Positions 47,153 to 54,969 of a stretch of 64,000 nucleotides of DNA are shown here, one piece after another. Source of the DNA: Taylorella equigenitalis ATCC 35865 (GTDB lineage Bacteria; Pseudomonadota; Gammaproteobacteria; Burkholderiales; Burkholderiaceae_B); assembly GCF_000276685.1 (NCBI RefSeq), contig NC_018108.1, forward strand, positions 62,001-126,000, in the 5' to 3' direction. Each line of letters starts with the position of its first letter. The first letter of the stretch is position 1. The notes beneath the pieces are model-generated. The model was not told the origin of the DNA, did no database searches, and was given only the letters and a program-made list of their open reading frames with translations. A program made the position numbers and the translations under genes.

Positions 47153-47330
47153 ATTGTAAAAAAGTTGTATAGAAATTTCGCTAGATTATATTCTCAACTC
47201 GTTACAGAGTGAATATTTGACTTGTAACATTTGGGATGGCAATGAGACCGAATAGTGTTACATATTACTAAATGGTTACTGTTGCAGGTTGCGTTCAGAA
47301 GGGCAATTTGAATTTTCAATTTTGTTTAAA

Positions 47331-47353
47331 AGGGGTTAAATTTGGATTGCAGT
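47331..47353. repeat. 23-bp repeat, copy 1 (possible IS21-family end relic)
   Basis: A 23-bp sequence starting AAAAGGGGTTAAAT and ending TTGGATTGC, repeated perfectly at 48947-48969 and followed by NGTTG in both. On the complementary strand it reads GCAATCCAAATTTAACCCC, resembling the CGGCAAT-nnAAA-nnnnaCNCCC terminal repeats of IS21-type elements, and comparable to the end of the IS21 fragment at 53,576. It sits just upstream of the first immunity gene. Confidence 0.55.
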
Positions 47354-47416
47354 TGGTGCTGATGTACAGTCTTAATAATAACTCTGATTCCGTAGGTTTT
47401 TAATGGTCAAATACAC

Positions 47417-48037
47417 ATGAAATTTAGAGCATACATAACGAAAATTATATTATTGTTAATGACATTTGTTCATCCATCTTTAGCTAACAACGATAGAAAT
47501 AAAATTAAAGATGAATTCATTAAAAGTGCCCTTGAGACAAGAGAAGCCTTTCCAAAAGATGAGATTGAAAGATTATTTGAAGAAGGTAAAAAAAAGAAAT
47601 GGGATTCACGGAGTCAAATAGTTTATCGTCCAAGCCCACAAGGTAAAATTTTCTGTAGTGATGTTCTTTTTTACCCCACAGCAGAATCTGCTTATGAGTG
47701 TGCATTCAGTGATTTTATTCCTTATATGGCATATAGATCCGAATCGAGTCCAGAATCTAATGAAATGATGCATTTGTGGATAAGTATCTACTTAGAACTA
47801 GCTAGAATATTGTTAGAGAAATACGACCATCACTATGCTTATTATTATTCCAAATACGATAATAAGGACTTTTGGCAAGATAAAGTAAATCATCTGCAGA
47901 ATTGTTTGGATAAATACACAGCAAATTTTTCAAATAAAGATATAGATATGTCATGCATTACACCTATAAGATCACCTTATTTAAATAAACCGAGGAGATT
48001 ACCAAAAGAGGTGTTAAGGAGAATTTTAGAGAATTAA
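47417..48037 (+). CDS. Secreted immunity-type protein without an adjacent effector
   Basis: A 206-aa protein with a signal peptide (MKFRAYITKIILLLMTFVHPSLA, cleavage before NNDRN) and a soluble helical body with conserved cysteines (KIFC, YECAF, LQNCL, MSCI). The body is almost identical to the protein encoded at 50585-51205: the last 85 residues are the same, while the signal peptides differ completely, as expected from gene conversion or a mosaic origin. In the other copies this gene follows an effector by a 4-base overlap; here no effector precedes it. Likely a periplasmic orphan immunity protein. No homologue outside the window is recalled. Confidence 0.65.
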   Translation: MKFRAYITKIILLLMTFVHPSLANNDRNKIKDEFIKSALETREAFPKDEIERLFEEGKKKKWDSRSQIVYRPSPQGKIFCSDVLFYPTAESAYECAFSDFIPYMAYRSESSPESNEMMHLWISIYLELARILLEKYDHHYAYYYSKYDNKDFWQDKVNHLQNCLDKYTANFSNKDIDMSCITPIRSPYLNKPRRLPKEVLRRILEN

Positions 48038-48188
48038 TATCTTGGAAGTCTGCGACTCTTTTTTGGGGAAAAAAGTTTCGCATATTCAGACTTGCATATA
48101 AAAATTTATGAGCCTGTAATTTTCATGTATAACTCATCACCTAAACTTCCAAATAAGCAACCCATTTTGGCTCTGTTGAATGTGATCT

Positions 48189-48786
48189 ATGAATAAAGTT
48201 TTAAGGTTGTTTTTCGCATTAATTTTATCTAGCTTTTCTGAGTGTGTACTTTCATCACCAGAAATAGATGCTGAAGCTATTGTTCAAAAAATATTCAAGA
48301 AAGAATGTTTCAGAGGCTGATAAGAACAAATTCGTTAAGGCTTTGCAGCAAGATATAATTAGAGAACATTACTATGGACCATATGGTCTATTTAAGTATT
48401 ACTGTGCACCGAATTATCCTACTTTAGAAACTTTGTTTAAATGCGAACATGCACTTTATTTTATAGCATTAACAAAATTTAAAGATAAAGATAATGACCT
48501 ATCTGTACTCAATGATATTGAATCGAGATTATTAGCGGTTAATAAGATATTAGCCAAATTAACTCCCAATGATGAAATATTCACACACCCAAGATTGAAC
48601 AATAAAAAATATTGGGAAAAAAGGGCTGACATATTATTAAAGTGTGTGGAATTATTTAGAACTTCGGGAAAGCCAGTTACAACTAGTGAATGTAAAAAAG
48701 TAACTCCTTCTGCACTCACAGGAAAGCCCTGGAGGTTTGTGCCTGAGTTTAAAAAAACTCTCGACAAGGTTCCACTAGTTGAGTAG
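48189..48786 (+). pseudogene. Divergent immunity-family gene, frameshifted after the signal peptide
   Basis: The ATG at 48189 opens a signal-peptide-like segment (MNKVLRLFFALILSSFSEC...) that stops at 48318. The main body (to 48786) continues in another frame, which begins artificially at an ATG at 48268. The switch needs removal of one base near the A6 run at about 48285. The body matches the island's immunity proteins in pattern: YYCAPNYPTLETLFKCEHAL aligns with IFC...YPTAESAYECAF, and KKYWEKRADILLKCVELF with KDFWQDKVNHLQNCLDKY. No effector precedes it. Decayed or slippage-controlled orphan immunity gene. Confidence 0.6.
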
Positions 48787-49269
48787 CTATTTTAAAAAAC
48801 TGTCATTATATTTAAAACTTATAGTTAAATTTTTTTGTTTTACTGTATCTGAAATAGGCAATGTTACAGAGCACTCATTAATAAAAATTTTGTGCATTTA
48901 TAAGTGATCTAAATCAGAGCTTATTCGAGAATTGCCGATTTAGTTAAAAAGGGGTTAAATTTGGATTGCCGTTGACATGCACAAAAATGTGAGCAGATAA
49001 ATCTAAGATAATTTACTAATAGCTACAATTAACGTTTTTTTAATCGTAATTATTGTGTGCAAAGGATTTACAGGTAATTCGCAATTCTATTCTCAATCGT
49101 AACATTGCTACAATTCTCACTTTTAACTTTCACCTAATAAAAACAACTGATAAATTTTTAGGTCCGTTAAGAAGACTAGGATGAATTAACATAAAGTTAT
49201 TTTAGTGACTAGGTACATAAAATTTTAACAATTTTATTTTAAATTGGTTTTTTTATATAAATATTTAAG
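48787..49269. other. AT-rich intergenic region with the second 23-bp repeat
   Basis: No convincing gene. It contains the second copy of the 23-bp repeat (48947-48969) and, nearby, AATTGCCGAT and GATTGCCGTTG, both resembling the IS21 end at 53,56x in reverse orientation. This may be the scar of a lost IS21-type element. The promoter for the effector/immunity pair starting at 49270 should lie in the last 200 bases, which are very A/T-rich and give no clear -35/-10 choice. Confidence 0.5.
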
Positions 49270-49914
49270 ATGAATAATTTAGACTGTTTTAAATTAACTG
49301 ATGATGGATTTTGGAAAGTAAGATTGGATAATGAGTCTGAGGTATCCGTCCCTAGTTTCACTGGGGTTATACTAGGTGATGTCATTGAGGATAGACAAAA
49401 ATTTACCATTATTGATGGGGTGCACAGGAGTAAGAATGCTTCTATTTCGTTAAAGTACGGCAACCCATTTGTTGGAAAGTGCATAACGTATTATGACAAT
49501 ATAGAACTTGTCTTAAAACTTTATGTTTCTAGAGATCAATCTATGTCCCAGATTCATGGAATTCTAGAAACACCAGTAGGACAATTGAAATGTATGTCAT
49601 GGGGGCTTGCAAATGAAGAGGGTAAAAAAATAATATTGGACAATGTGTATAAGATAAAGATTCCAGATTTCCCACATAAAAGTATTAGTCGATACAATAA
49701 TTACAGCAAGTTTTATAGGGTTTGGTTTGGGCTAGAATTGCTAGTTGGTTATGAGAACTTCTTTAACCGTTACCTTCATTTTGGTTCTCTTTCTTGGGGG
49801 TGTGTATCCTGCATTTCAGGTTCATTATGGACATCATTGGTTATACTTTTGCTTAGGAGTCGCTTAAAGAATAGTTTAGATAACGTTGGTTTGTTGAAAG
49901 TTAATTACATATGA
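49270..49914 (+). CDS. Putative T6SS effector, Tlde1-like L,D-transpeptidase fold (copy 1)
   Basis: A 214-aa protein without signal peptide. The C-terminal part has FYRVWFGLELLVG, then RYLHFGSLSWGCVSC (about 175-189): a His and a Cys in an H-x5-S-x-G-C-V motif. This resembles the catalytic signature of Tlde1/YkuD L,D-transpeptidase-fold T6SS toxins, which attack peptidoglycan tetrapeptides in the periplasm. The N-terminus lacks any PAAR, MIX or VgrG domain, so it would be a cargo effector. The stop overlaps the ATG of a secreted immunity-type protein (ATGA). About half identical to the copies at 51202 and 53682. Assignment is from motif and context. Confidence 0.6.
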   Translation: MNNLDCFKLTDDGFWKVRLDNESEVSVPSFTGVILGDVIEDRQKFTIIDGVHRSKNASISLKYGNPFVGKCITYYDNIELVLKLYVSRDQSMSQIHGILETPVGQLKCMSWGLANEEGKKIILDNVYKIKIPDFPHKSISRYNNYSKFYRVWFGLELLVGYENFFNRYLHFGSLSWGCVSCISGSLWTSLVILLLRSRLKNSLDNVGLLKVNYI

Positions 49915-50531
49915 ATAAATTTAAACTTTTATTAACGCTAATTGGTCTTATTACTACTCTTTGTTCTCAGTCGTTTGCAACTGATACTAAACATGTAGTC
50001 GATATGGACTATATAAATAAAGCTTTGGATGCAAGAGAATCAATTTCAATATCTGAAAATGAGAGATTTTTTTTAGAAGGCAAACAAAAGAAAACAGACT
50101 ACAGAGAAAACTTAATATATCAACCTAGTCCACAGGGAAAAATATTCTGTGCCTCTGTACTTATGTATCCAACAGCTGAATCGGCATATGAATGTGCATT
50201 TAATTACTTTATATTCTATTTGTCCAATACGTACAATAAAAATCCAAACCTTAAGGATATTGATATTGTTTGGATAAACACGAACTTAGAATTAGCACGA
50301 ATTTTGATGGATAAATACAATTTTCATTACGCAGAATTCTATTCAAAATACGATAACAAGATTTTTTGGGAGAAAAAAGTATCGCATCTACAAACCTGCC
50401 TCGATAATTATACGAGAAACTTTATAAAAGCAAACGTAGATGCTTCTTGTATAATCCCTACCAAATCTCCTTTTTTAAATGAAACTAGAAAATTACCAGA
50501 TGACGTTATTAAGCATATTTTTGGACGGTAA
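49911..50531 (+). CDS. Putative periplasmic immunity protein of effector copy 1
   Basis: 206 aa with a signal peptide (MNKFKLLLTLIGLITTLCSQSFA, cleavage before TDTKH). The body shows the family pattern: YQPSPQGKIFCASVLMYPTA, YECAFNYFIFYL, FYSKYDNKIFWEKKVSHLQTCLDNY, CIIPTKSPFLNETRKLP. The ATG overlaps the effector stop by four bases, the translational coupling expected for a cognate immunity gene. Periplasmic location fits a cell-wall-targeting toxin. More diverged from the other three long copies than they are from each other, consistent with a different effector specificity. Confidence 0.62.
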   Translation: MNKFKLLLTLIGLITTLCSQSFATDTKHVVDMDYINKALDARESISISENERFFLEGKQKKTDYRENLIYQPSPQGKIFCASVLMYPTAESAYECAFNYFIFYLSNTYNKNPNLKDIDIVWINTNLELARILMDKYNFHYAEFYSKYDNKIFWEKKVSHLQTCLDNYTRNFIKANVDASCIIPTKSPFLNETRKLPDDVIKHIFGR

Positions 50532-50584
50532 CTAATTTTTTTCTTAATTTTATTATTTACAGTCTCTTTATAAATTCAGAAGAA

Positions 50585-51205
50585 TTAATTCTCTAAAATT
50601 CTCCTTAACACCTCTTTTGGTAATCTCCTCGGTTTATTTAAATAAGGTGATCTTATAGGTGTAATGCATGACATATCTATATCTTTATTTGAAAAATTTG
50701 CTGTGTATTTATCCAAACAATTCTGCAGATGATTTACTTTATCTTGCCAAAAGTCCTTATTATCGTATTTGGAATAATAATAAGCATAGTGATGGTCATA
50801 TTTCTCTAACAATATTCTAGCTAGTTCTAAGTATTTACTTATCAACAAATGCATCATTGCATTAGATTCTGGACTTACTTCGGATCTATATTCCAAATAA
50901 GGAATAAAATAACTGAATGCACACTCATAAGCAGATTCTGCTGTGGGGTAAAAAAGAACACCATCACAGAAAATTTTACCTTGTGGGCTTGGACGATAAA
51001 CTATTTGACTCCGTGAATCCCATTTCTTTTTTTTACCTTCTTCAAATAATCTTTCAATCTCATCTTTTGGAAAGGCTTCTCTTGTCTCAAGGGCACTTTT
51101 AATGAATTCATCTTTAATTTTATTTCTATCGTTGTTAGCTAAAGATGGATTTATAACAGTCAGCACACACAAAATAATATAAATAAGGCTATTTTTTAAG
51201 TTCAT
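50585..51205 (-). CDS. Putative periplasmic immunity protein of effector copy 2
   Basis: 206 aa; signal peptide MNLKNSLIYIILCVLTVINPSLA, cleavage before NNDRN. Body as in the 47417 copy, with small changes (for example IFCDGVLFYPTA and FIPYLEYRSEVSPES). The ATG overlaps the effector stop (ATGA, 51202-51205). The reading frame crosses an A8 run in the GKKKKWDS segment that is intact here but one A shorter in the 54332 copy. Confidence 0.62.
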   Translation of the reverse strand: MNLKNSLIYIILCVLTVINPSLANNDRNKIKDEFIKSALETREAFPKDEIERLFEEGKKKKWDSRSQIVYRPSPQGKIFCDGVLFYPTAESAYECAFSYFIPYLEYRSEVSPESNAMMHLLISKYLELARILLEKYDHHYAYYYSKYDNKDFWQDKVNHLQNCLDKYTANFSNKDIDMSCITPIRSPYLNKPRRLPKEVLRRILEN

Positions 51206-51855
51206 ATATAATTAACCTTTAAAAACCCTACAGTATTAAAATTATTTCTAACTCTGCTTAATAAAAGATACTCACATAAACTTGTCCATAATTTACCCCC
51301 CGAACATGACACACAACCATGAGAGGTTTGTCCAAAATGAAGATAGCGGTCTGTTATGTTTTCACTACCTATTAGTAATTCAAGACCAAACCACACTTTG
51401 TATAAATGTGTTTCAGTGTTATATGGAGCAAAACTTATATGAGGATAATCAGGAAACTTAATTCTATAAATAGAGTCTAAAATTATTTGAAACCCTGGGT
51501 GATAGGGTCTACCCCATGATTTACAATGCAAGTTACCTATAGGGGTTACAAGGATTCCATGAATTTGTTTCTCTTCTTTGCTACTAGCACTAACATTAAG
51601 ATTTAAAACCAAATTAACATTCTCTCTATAATTAAGCATCCTACCCATGAAAGGGTCACCATTTTTTAAACTTATTGAAGCTTCCTGATTCTTATATAAC
51701 CCTTCGTAAAATGAAAAAAATCGCCTCTCATTCTTAATCTCACCAAGAATAACTCTTGTATAAGAAGGAACAGAAACTTCCAGATTACTATTCAGTTTAA
51801 CCCTCCAGAATCCATCATCAGAGTGCTTAAAACAATCTAGACCCTTATATACCAT
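51202..51855 (-). CDS. Putative T6SS effector, Tlde1-like (copy 2)
   Basis: 217 aa, no signal peptide. It carries HLYKVWFGLELLIGSENITDRYLHFGQTSHGCVSC: the His and Cys in H-x5-S-H-G-C-V are closer to the classical YkuD S-H-G-C signature than copy 1. The N-terminal half is beta-rich (GFWRVKLNSNLEVSVPSY; IHGILVTPIGNLHCKSWG). Coupled to the immunity gene at 50585. Differs from copy 3 mainly in a short window (SFAPYNTET against GSTTYNTDT) just upstream of the catalytic motif. Function inferred. Confidence 0.6.
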   Translation of the reverse strand: MVYKGLDCFKHSDDGFWRVKLNSNLEVSVPSYTRVILGEIKNERRFFSFYEGLYKNQEASISLKNGDPFMGRMLNYRENVNLVLNLNVSASSKEEKQIHGILVTPIGNLHCKSWGRPYHPGFQIILDSIYRIKFPDYPHISFAPYNTETHLYKVWFGLELLIGSENITDRYLHFGQTSHGCVSCSGGKLWTSLCEYLLLSRVRNNFNTVGFLKVNYI

Positions 51856-52127
51856 ACTTAATGAAAGAAAAATTCTTAAAGCATTATAAATATAAATAAG
51901 TATTATGAACTTATAGTTACTTGAACAAAAATAAGGTTATGGCACTTTACTATTTTGTGTTTTGAATCTTAAAAAAGGATATCATTGCAGAATCTTAAGA
52001 TTCAATTTTAGTCCGCATTATCAGGCATTTTGAATTAAATTAACTAATTAAGTGAATCACCAAATCAGGTGGGCAGTCTTTAGTTTAAAAATGAATTTTT
52101 TCTCTCAAAAATAAATTTAATAATCAT

Positions 52128-52592
52128 CTATTTTTTTAATTCGGTCTTCTCACAACAAAATATCATCCATTTAGTTGGAAATAAACCATTTCTATGAATA
52201 GTAGAATCTTCAAAGATTGGCATTAAAGATGGTTTTTCTTTTATTTTCAACTTCCAAATCTTTCCATCATTGTAGAATTTATACTTCACTAAGTTTTCTT
52301 CATCGTAAATCAATAGTCGAAAAAATCCTGTTGAATAAGGGCCAATATAGAGACTTTCTTCAAAATAACAAGATTATTATTTAAAAAATAGATATAAAGA
52401 GTATCTTCAAATGGGTAATTGTTCGACAAAAACACCAAATAATTTTCTCCAAAATTAAGCTGGCATTCCAAAAAGGGTCCTTCAACTAATTGTTTATGAC
52501 CATTTTCATCAAGTAATTAATGATTTAGTTCTAATGTCTTGAACACTTTCTAAACTTAATAAAGTTAATGAACTGCAGGGTTTTAAATTCAT
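52128..52592 (-). pseudogene. Remnant of an immunity-type gene for a membrane effector
   Basis: An ATG at 52592 overlaps the stop of the upstream toxin remnant (TAATG) and starts MNLKPCSSLTLLSLES, stopping at 52509. The protein resumes in other frames as LLDENGHKQLVEGPFLECQL... and then as EESLYIGPYSTGFFRLLIYD...CCEKTELKK ending at 52128. At least two frameshifts therefore break a roughly 150-residue protein. The coupling and position mark it as the immunity partner of the glycine-rich remnant upstream. Confidence 0.55.
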
Positions 52593-52829
52593 TAAAAAAC
52601 TTGGTCCACCAAATAACAAAGACCTAAAGCCACGCATGCTGGGACACCAGAACCACATAGCATTGCAGCCACGCTCCCACCTGCTACACCTGTAACAATA
52701 CCACCACTATAGTAGAGGATTTCTGTGCAATAGTTTATTATTTGTTATTAGAATTGTAATATTGTACACTGATACCGCTAAAGTCATAACAATTATAGCT
52801 CTTGATAATTTAGATAAAATGTTTAACTT
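52592..52829 (-). pseudogene. Remnant of a glycine-zipper membrane-type effector
   Basis: Two fragments in adjoining frames: KLNILSKLSRAIIVMTLAV... (from 52829) and, after a frameshift, EILYYSGG followed by IVTGVAGGSVAAMLCGSG and VPACVALGLCYLVDQVF, ending at the TAA that overlaps the next ATG. An S/L-rich amphipathic helix followed by a glycine zipper and a PxCVxxG motif is how C-termini of pore- or membrane-type polymorphic toxins look, as I recall them. The N-terminal part of the toxin is gone. Confidence 0.5.
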
Positions 52830-53039
52830 TTAAGATACTCCTGTGTTAGGACTTGAATATTTTAAAAAATCTCAAAGTAAATTTAATTTATTTCATCTTT
52901 GTTTAATAGAGAAATTTTCTTGTTATATCTTTTTAAGCTAGAAGTTCTTCAAAACTCTTAACAACAGGCTTCAACCTTTATTATTTAGCTATACATAACA
53001 CAGTAGTTCTTTTTCTAACAGCATTAATAATAGTATTTC
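52830..53039. other. Non-coding A/T-rich stretch
   Basis: No frame of interest, no terminator hairpin with confidence. Probably debris between the toxin remnant and the transposase fragment. Confidence 0.4.
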
Positions 53040-53576
53040 TTAAATTACATTACTGGCTCTTGAATAGCCCAATGTGGTCACAAAGGCTTTTAGTGGATTG
53101 TTCTTAGCCACACCACTTCTAATAATGGTGAAATCCACTTGCGTCTGACGGCCTGGCTCTGTTTCAAACCTCACCAGTGGCTCTTCCTTAGCTTTGGGCT
53201 TAAAATTTCTAACATATTCGCTTAGTATTCGGATCTTACCCTCATAGCCAAGCTTTACTATTTCTCTAAAAATCACAGTGGTTGCTATCCACTCAGAGTG
53301 AGCCTGAGCTATCCTCTGTGATAAATAGGATTTGTATGGATCAAGTTTGATAACTATATTTTCTCTAGGAGAATAGGCAGAGGACTCCTTTTCTTCCCTA
53401 AGGTATTTACGTACAGTATTTCTAGAAACATCAAGCTCTTTTGTGAGCTTAATCGAATAACCCAGCTGATATAAGTTTTTAATGAACAAAATCGCCTCCT
53501 CATCTAACTTGAATTGCGACCTAAAAAATCGCTATTCTAACTAATTAGAGGGAGTCCATTTTAATTGCCGATTACA
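53040..53576 (-). mobile_element. Truncated IS21-family element (IstA N-terminal fragment and left end)
   Basis: Reading down from 53576 on the minus strand, an end of the type TGTAATCGGCAATTAAAATG is followed by a frame that reads QFKLDEEAILFIKNLYQLGYSI, then DVSRNTVRKYLRE (helix-turn-helix), AHSEWIATTVIFREI and PGRQTQVDF, the start of the IS21 IstA transposase. It ends at 53040 (149 residues from a TTG at 53489; the frame is open further upstream). Most of the DDE catalytic domain and the whole istB gene are absent, so it cannot move by itself. Its end abuts the right arm of the inverted repeat (53578). Confidence 0.8.
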
Positions 53577-53681
53577 CCACAAAATAGTAAAGTGCCATAA
53601 CCTTATTTTTGTTCAAGTAACTATAAGTTCATAATACTTATTTATATTTATAATGCTTTAAGAATTTTTCTTTCATTAAGT

Positions 53682-54335
53682 ATGGTTTATAAAGGTATAG
53701 ATTGCTTTAAGCACTCAGATGATGGATTTTGGAGGGTTAAACTGAATAGTCATTTAGAAGTATCTGTTCCCTCTTATACAAGAGTTATTCTTGGTGAGAT
53801 TAAGAATGAGAGGCGATTTTTTTCATTTTACGAAGGGTTATATAAGAATCAGGAAGCTTCAATAAGTTTAAAAAATGGTGACCCTTTCATGGGTAGGATG
53901 CTTAATTATAGAGAGAATGTTAATTTGGTTTTAAATCTTAATGTTAGTGCTAGTAGCAAAGAAGAGAAACAAATTCATGGAATCCTTGTAACCCCTATAG
54001 GTAACTTGCATTGTAAATCATGGGGTAGACCCTATCACCCAGGGTTTCAAATAATTTTAGACTCTATTTATAGAATTAAGTTTCCTGATTATCCTCATAA
54101 AGGATCTACTACATATAATACTGATACACATTTATATAAAGTATGGTTTGGTCTTGAATTACTAATAGGTAGTGAAAACATAACAGACCGCTATCTTCAT
54201 TTTGGACAAACCTCTCATGGTTGTGTGTCATGCTCGGGTGGTGAATTATGGACAAGTTTATGTGAGTACCTATTAACAAGCAGAGTTAAAAATAATTTTG
54301 ATACTGTAGGGTTTTTAAAGGTTAATTATATATGA
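53682..54335 (+). CDS. Putative T6SS effector, Tlde1-like (copy 3)
   Basis: 217 aa, intact. Same architecture as copy 2, with RYLHFGQTSHGCVSCSGG and a VKVNYI-type end shared by all three copies (KVNYI). Differences from copy 2 are few: KGID for KGLD, NSHLE for NSNLE, and the GSTTYNTDT window. Overlaps its immunity gene by ATGA, but that immunity gene is frameshifted, so a cell expressing this effector would depend on the copies at 47417 or 50585. Confidence 0.6.
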   Translation: MVYKGIDCFKHSDDGFWRVKLNSHLEVSVPSYTRVILGEIKNERRFFSFYEGLYKNQEASISLKNGDPFMGRMLNYRENVNLVLNLNVSASSKEEKQIHGILVTPIGNLHCKSWGRPYHPGFQIILDSIYRIKFPDYPHKGSTTYNTDTHLYKVWFGLELLIGSENITDRYLHFGQTSHGCVSCSGGELWTSLCEYLLTSRVKNNFDTVGFLKVNYI

Positions 54336-54951
54336 ACTTAAAAAATAGTTTTATTTATATTTTTGTGTGTGTATTGATTACTATAAATCCATCTTTAGCT
54401 AACAATGATAGAAATAAAACTAAAGATGAATTCATTAAAAGTGTCCTGGAAACAAGAGAAAGCTATCCAAAATATAAGATTAATAAATTATTTGAAGAAG
54501 GTAAAAAAAGAAATGGGATTCAAGGGATGAGTTAGTATATCGTCCAAGCCCACAAGGAAAAATTTTCTGTAGTGAAGTTCTTATTTACCCAACTGCAGAA
54601 TCTGCTTATGAGTGTGCATTCAGTTATTTTATTCCTTATATGGCATATAGATCCGAAGTAAGTCCAGAATCTAATGAAATGATGCATTTGTGGATAAGTA
54701 TCTACTTAGAACTAGCTAGAATATTGTTAGAGAAATACGACCATCACTATGCTTATTATTATTCCAAATACGATAATAAGGACTTTTGGCAAGATAAAGT
54801 AAATCATCTGCAGAATTGTTTGGATAAATACACAGCAAATTTTTCAAATAAAGATATAGATATGTCATGCATTACACCTATAAGATCACCTTATTTAAAT
54901 AAACCGAGGAGATTACCAAAAGAGGTGTTAAGGAGAATTTTAGAGAATTAA
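54332..54951 (+). pseudogene. Immunity gene of effector copy 3, frameshifted at a poly-A run
   Basis: The ATG at 54332 gives a good signal peptide (MNLKNSFIYIFVCVLITINPSLA) and the family N-terminus, then a stop at 54535 after GKKRNGIQGMS. In the intact copies the same place reads GKKKKWDSRSQ. Here the run is A7 (54503-54509) instead of A8, a one-base loss. The rest of the protein is intact in the other frame through 54951, with VSPESNEMMHLW and the conserved ending LRRILEN. Reversible slippage is possible. Confidence 0.8.
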
Positions 54952-54969
54952 TTCTTCTGAATTTATAAA

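Larger units (their letters stand above)
45..47243. repeat. Dispersed 7-mer ATTGCCA (extended RCATTGCCA), at least 47 copies
   Basis: By eye, ATTGCCA or its complement TGGCAAT occurs at least 47 times. Examples: 1070, 2886, 3557, 6038, 8436, 14111, 14470, 15297, 15420, 15876, 18156, 18457, 19727, 22561, 25675, 27663, 28010, 32345, 42238, 42763, 44708, 46646, 47237. About 28 are preceded by C, usually RC. Copies lie in different reading frames, on both strands and between genes (19727, 47237). About six would be expected in 47 kb at this base composition. None was found from 47,244 to 64,000. Counts were made by eye. Confidence 0.75.
50567..51959. repeat. Left arm of a 1.39-kb inverted repeat
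   Basis: The arm covers the minus-strand effector/immunity pair and its upstream region. Its reverse complement matches 53578-54969 almost throughout, including the non-coding leader. The outer boundary is at a shared TTTATAAATTCAGA (50567-50580) and the inner boundary at CACAAAATAGT. Differences are scattered substitutions and a few indels, including one A in the poly-A run of the immunity gene. Confidence 0.88.
53578..54969. repeat. Right arm of the 1.39-kb inverted repeat
   Basis: Reverse-complement partner of 50567-51959. It begins two bases after the IS21-type end and finishes at TTTATAAA (54963-54969), where a truncated reading frame begins. The enclosed 1.6 kb (toxin/immunity debris and IS21 fragment) could be inverted by homologous recombination between the arms. 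Confidence 0.88.

Noticed and set aside
53040-53576. Active IS21 insertion sequence
   Set aside because: Only the N-terminal third of IstA remains, there is no istB and only one plausible end.
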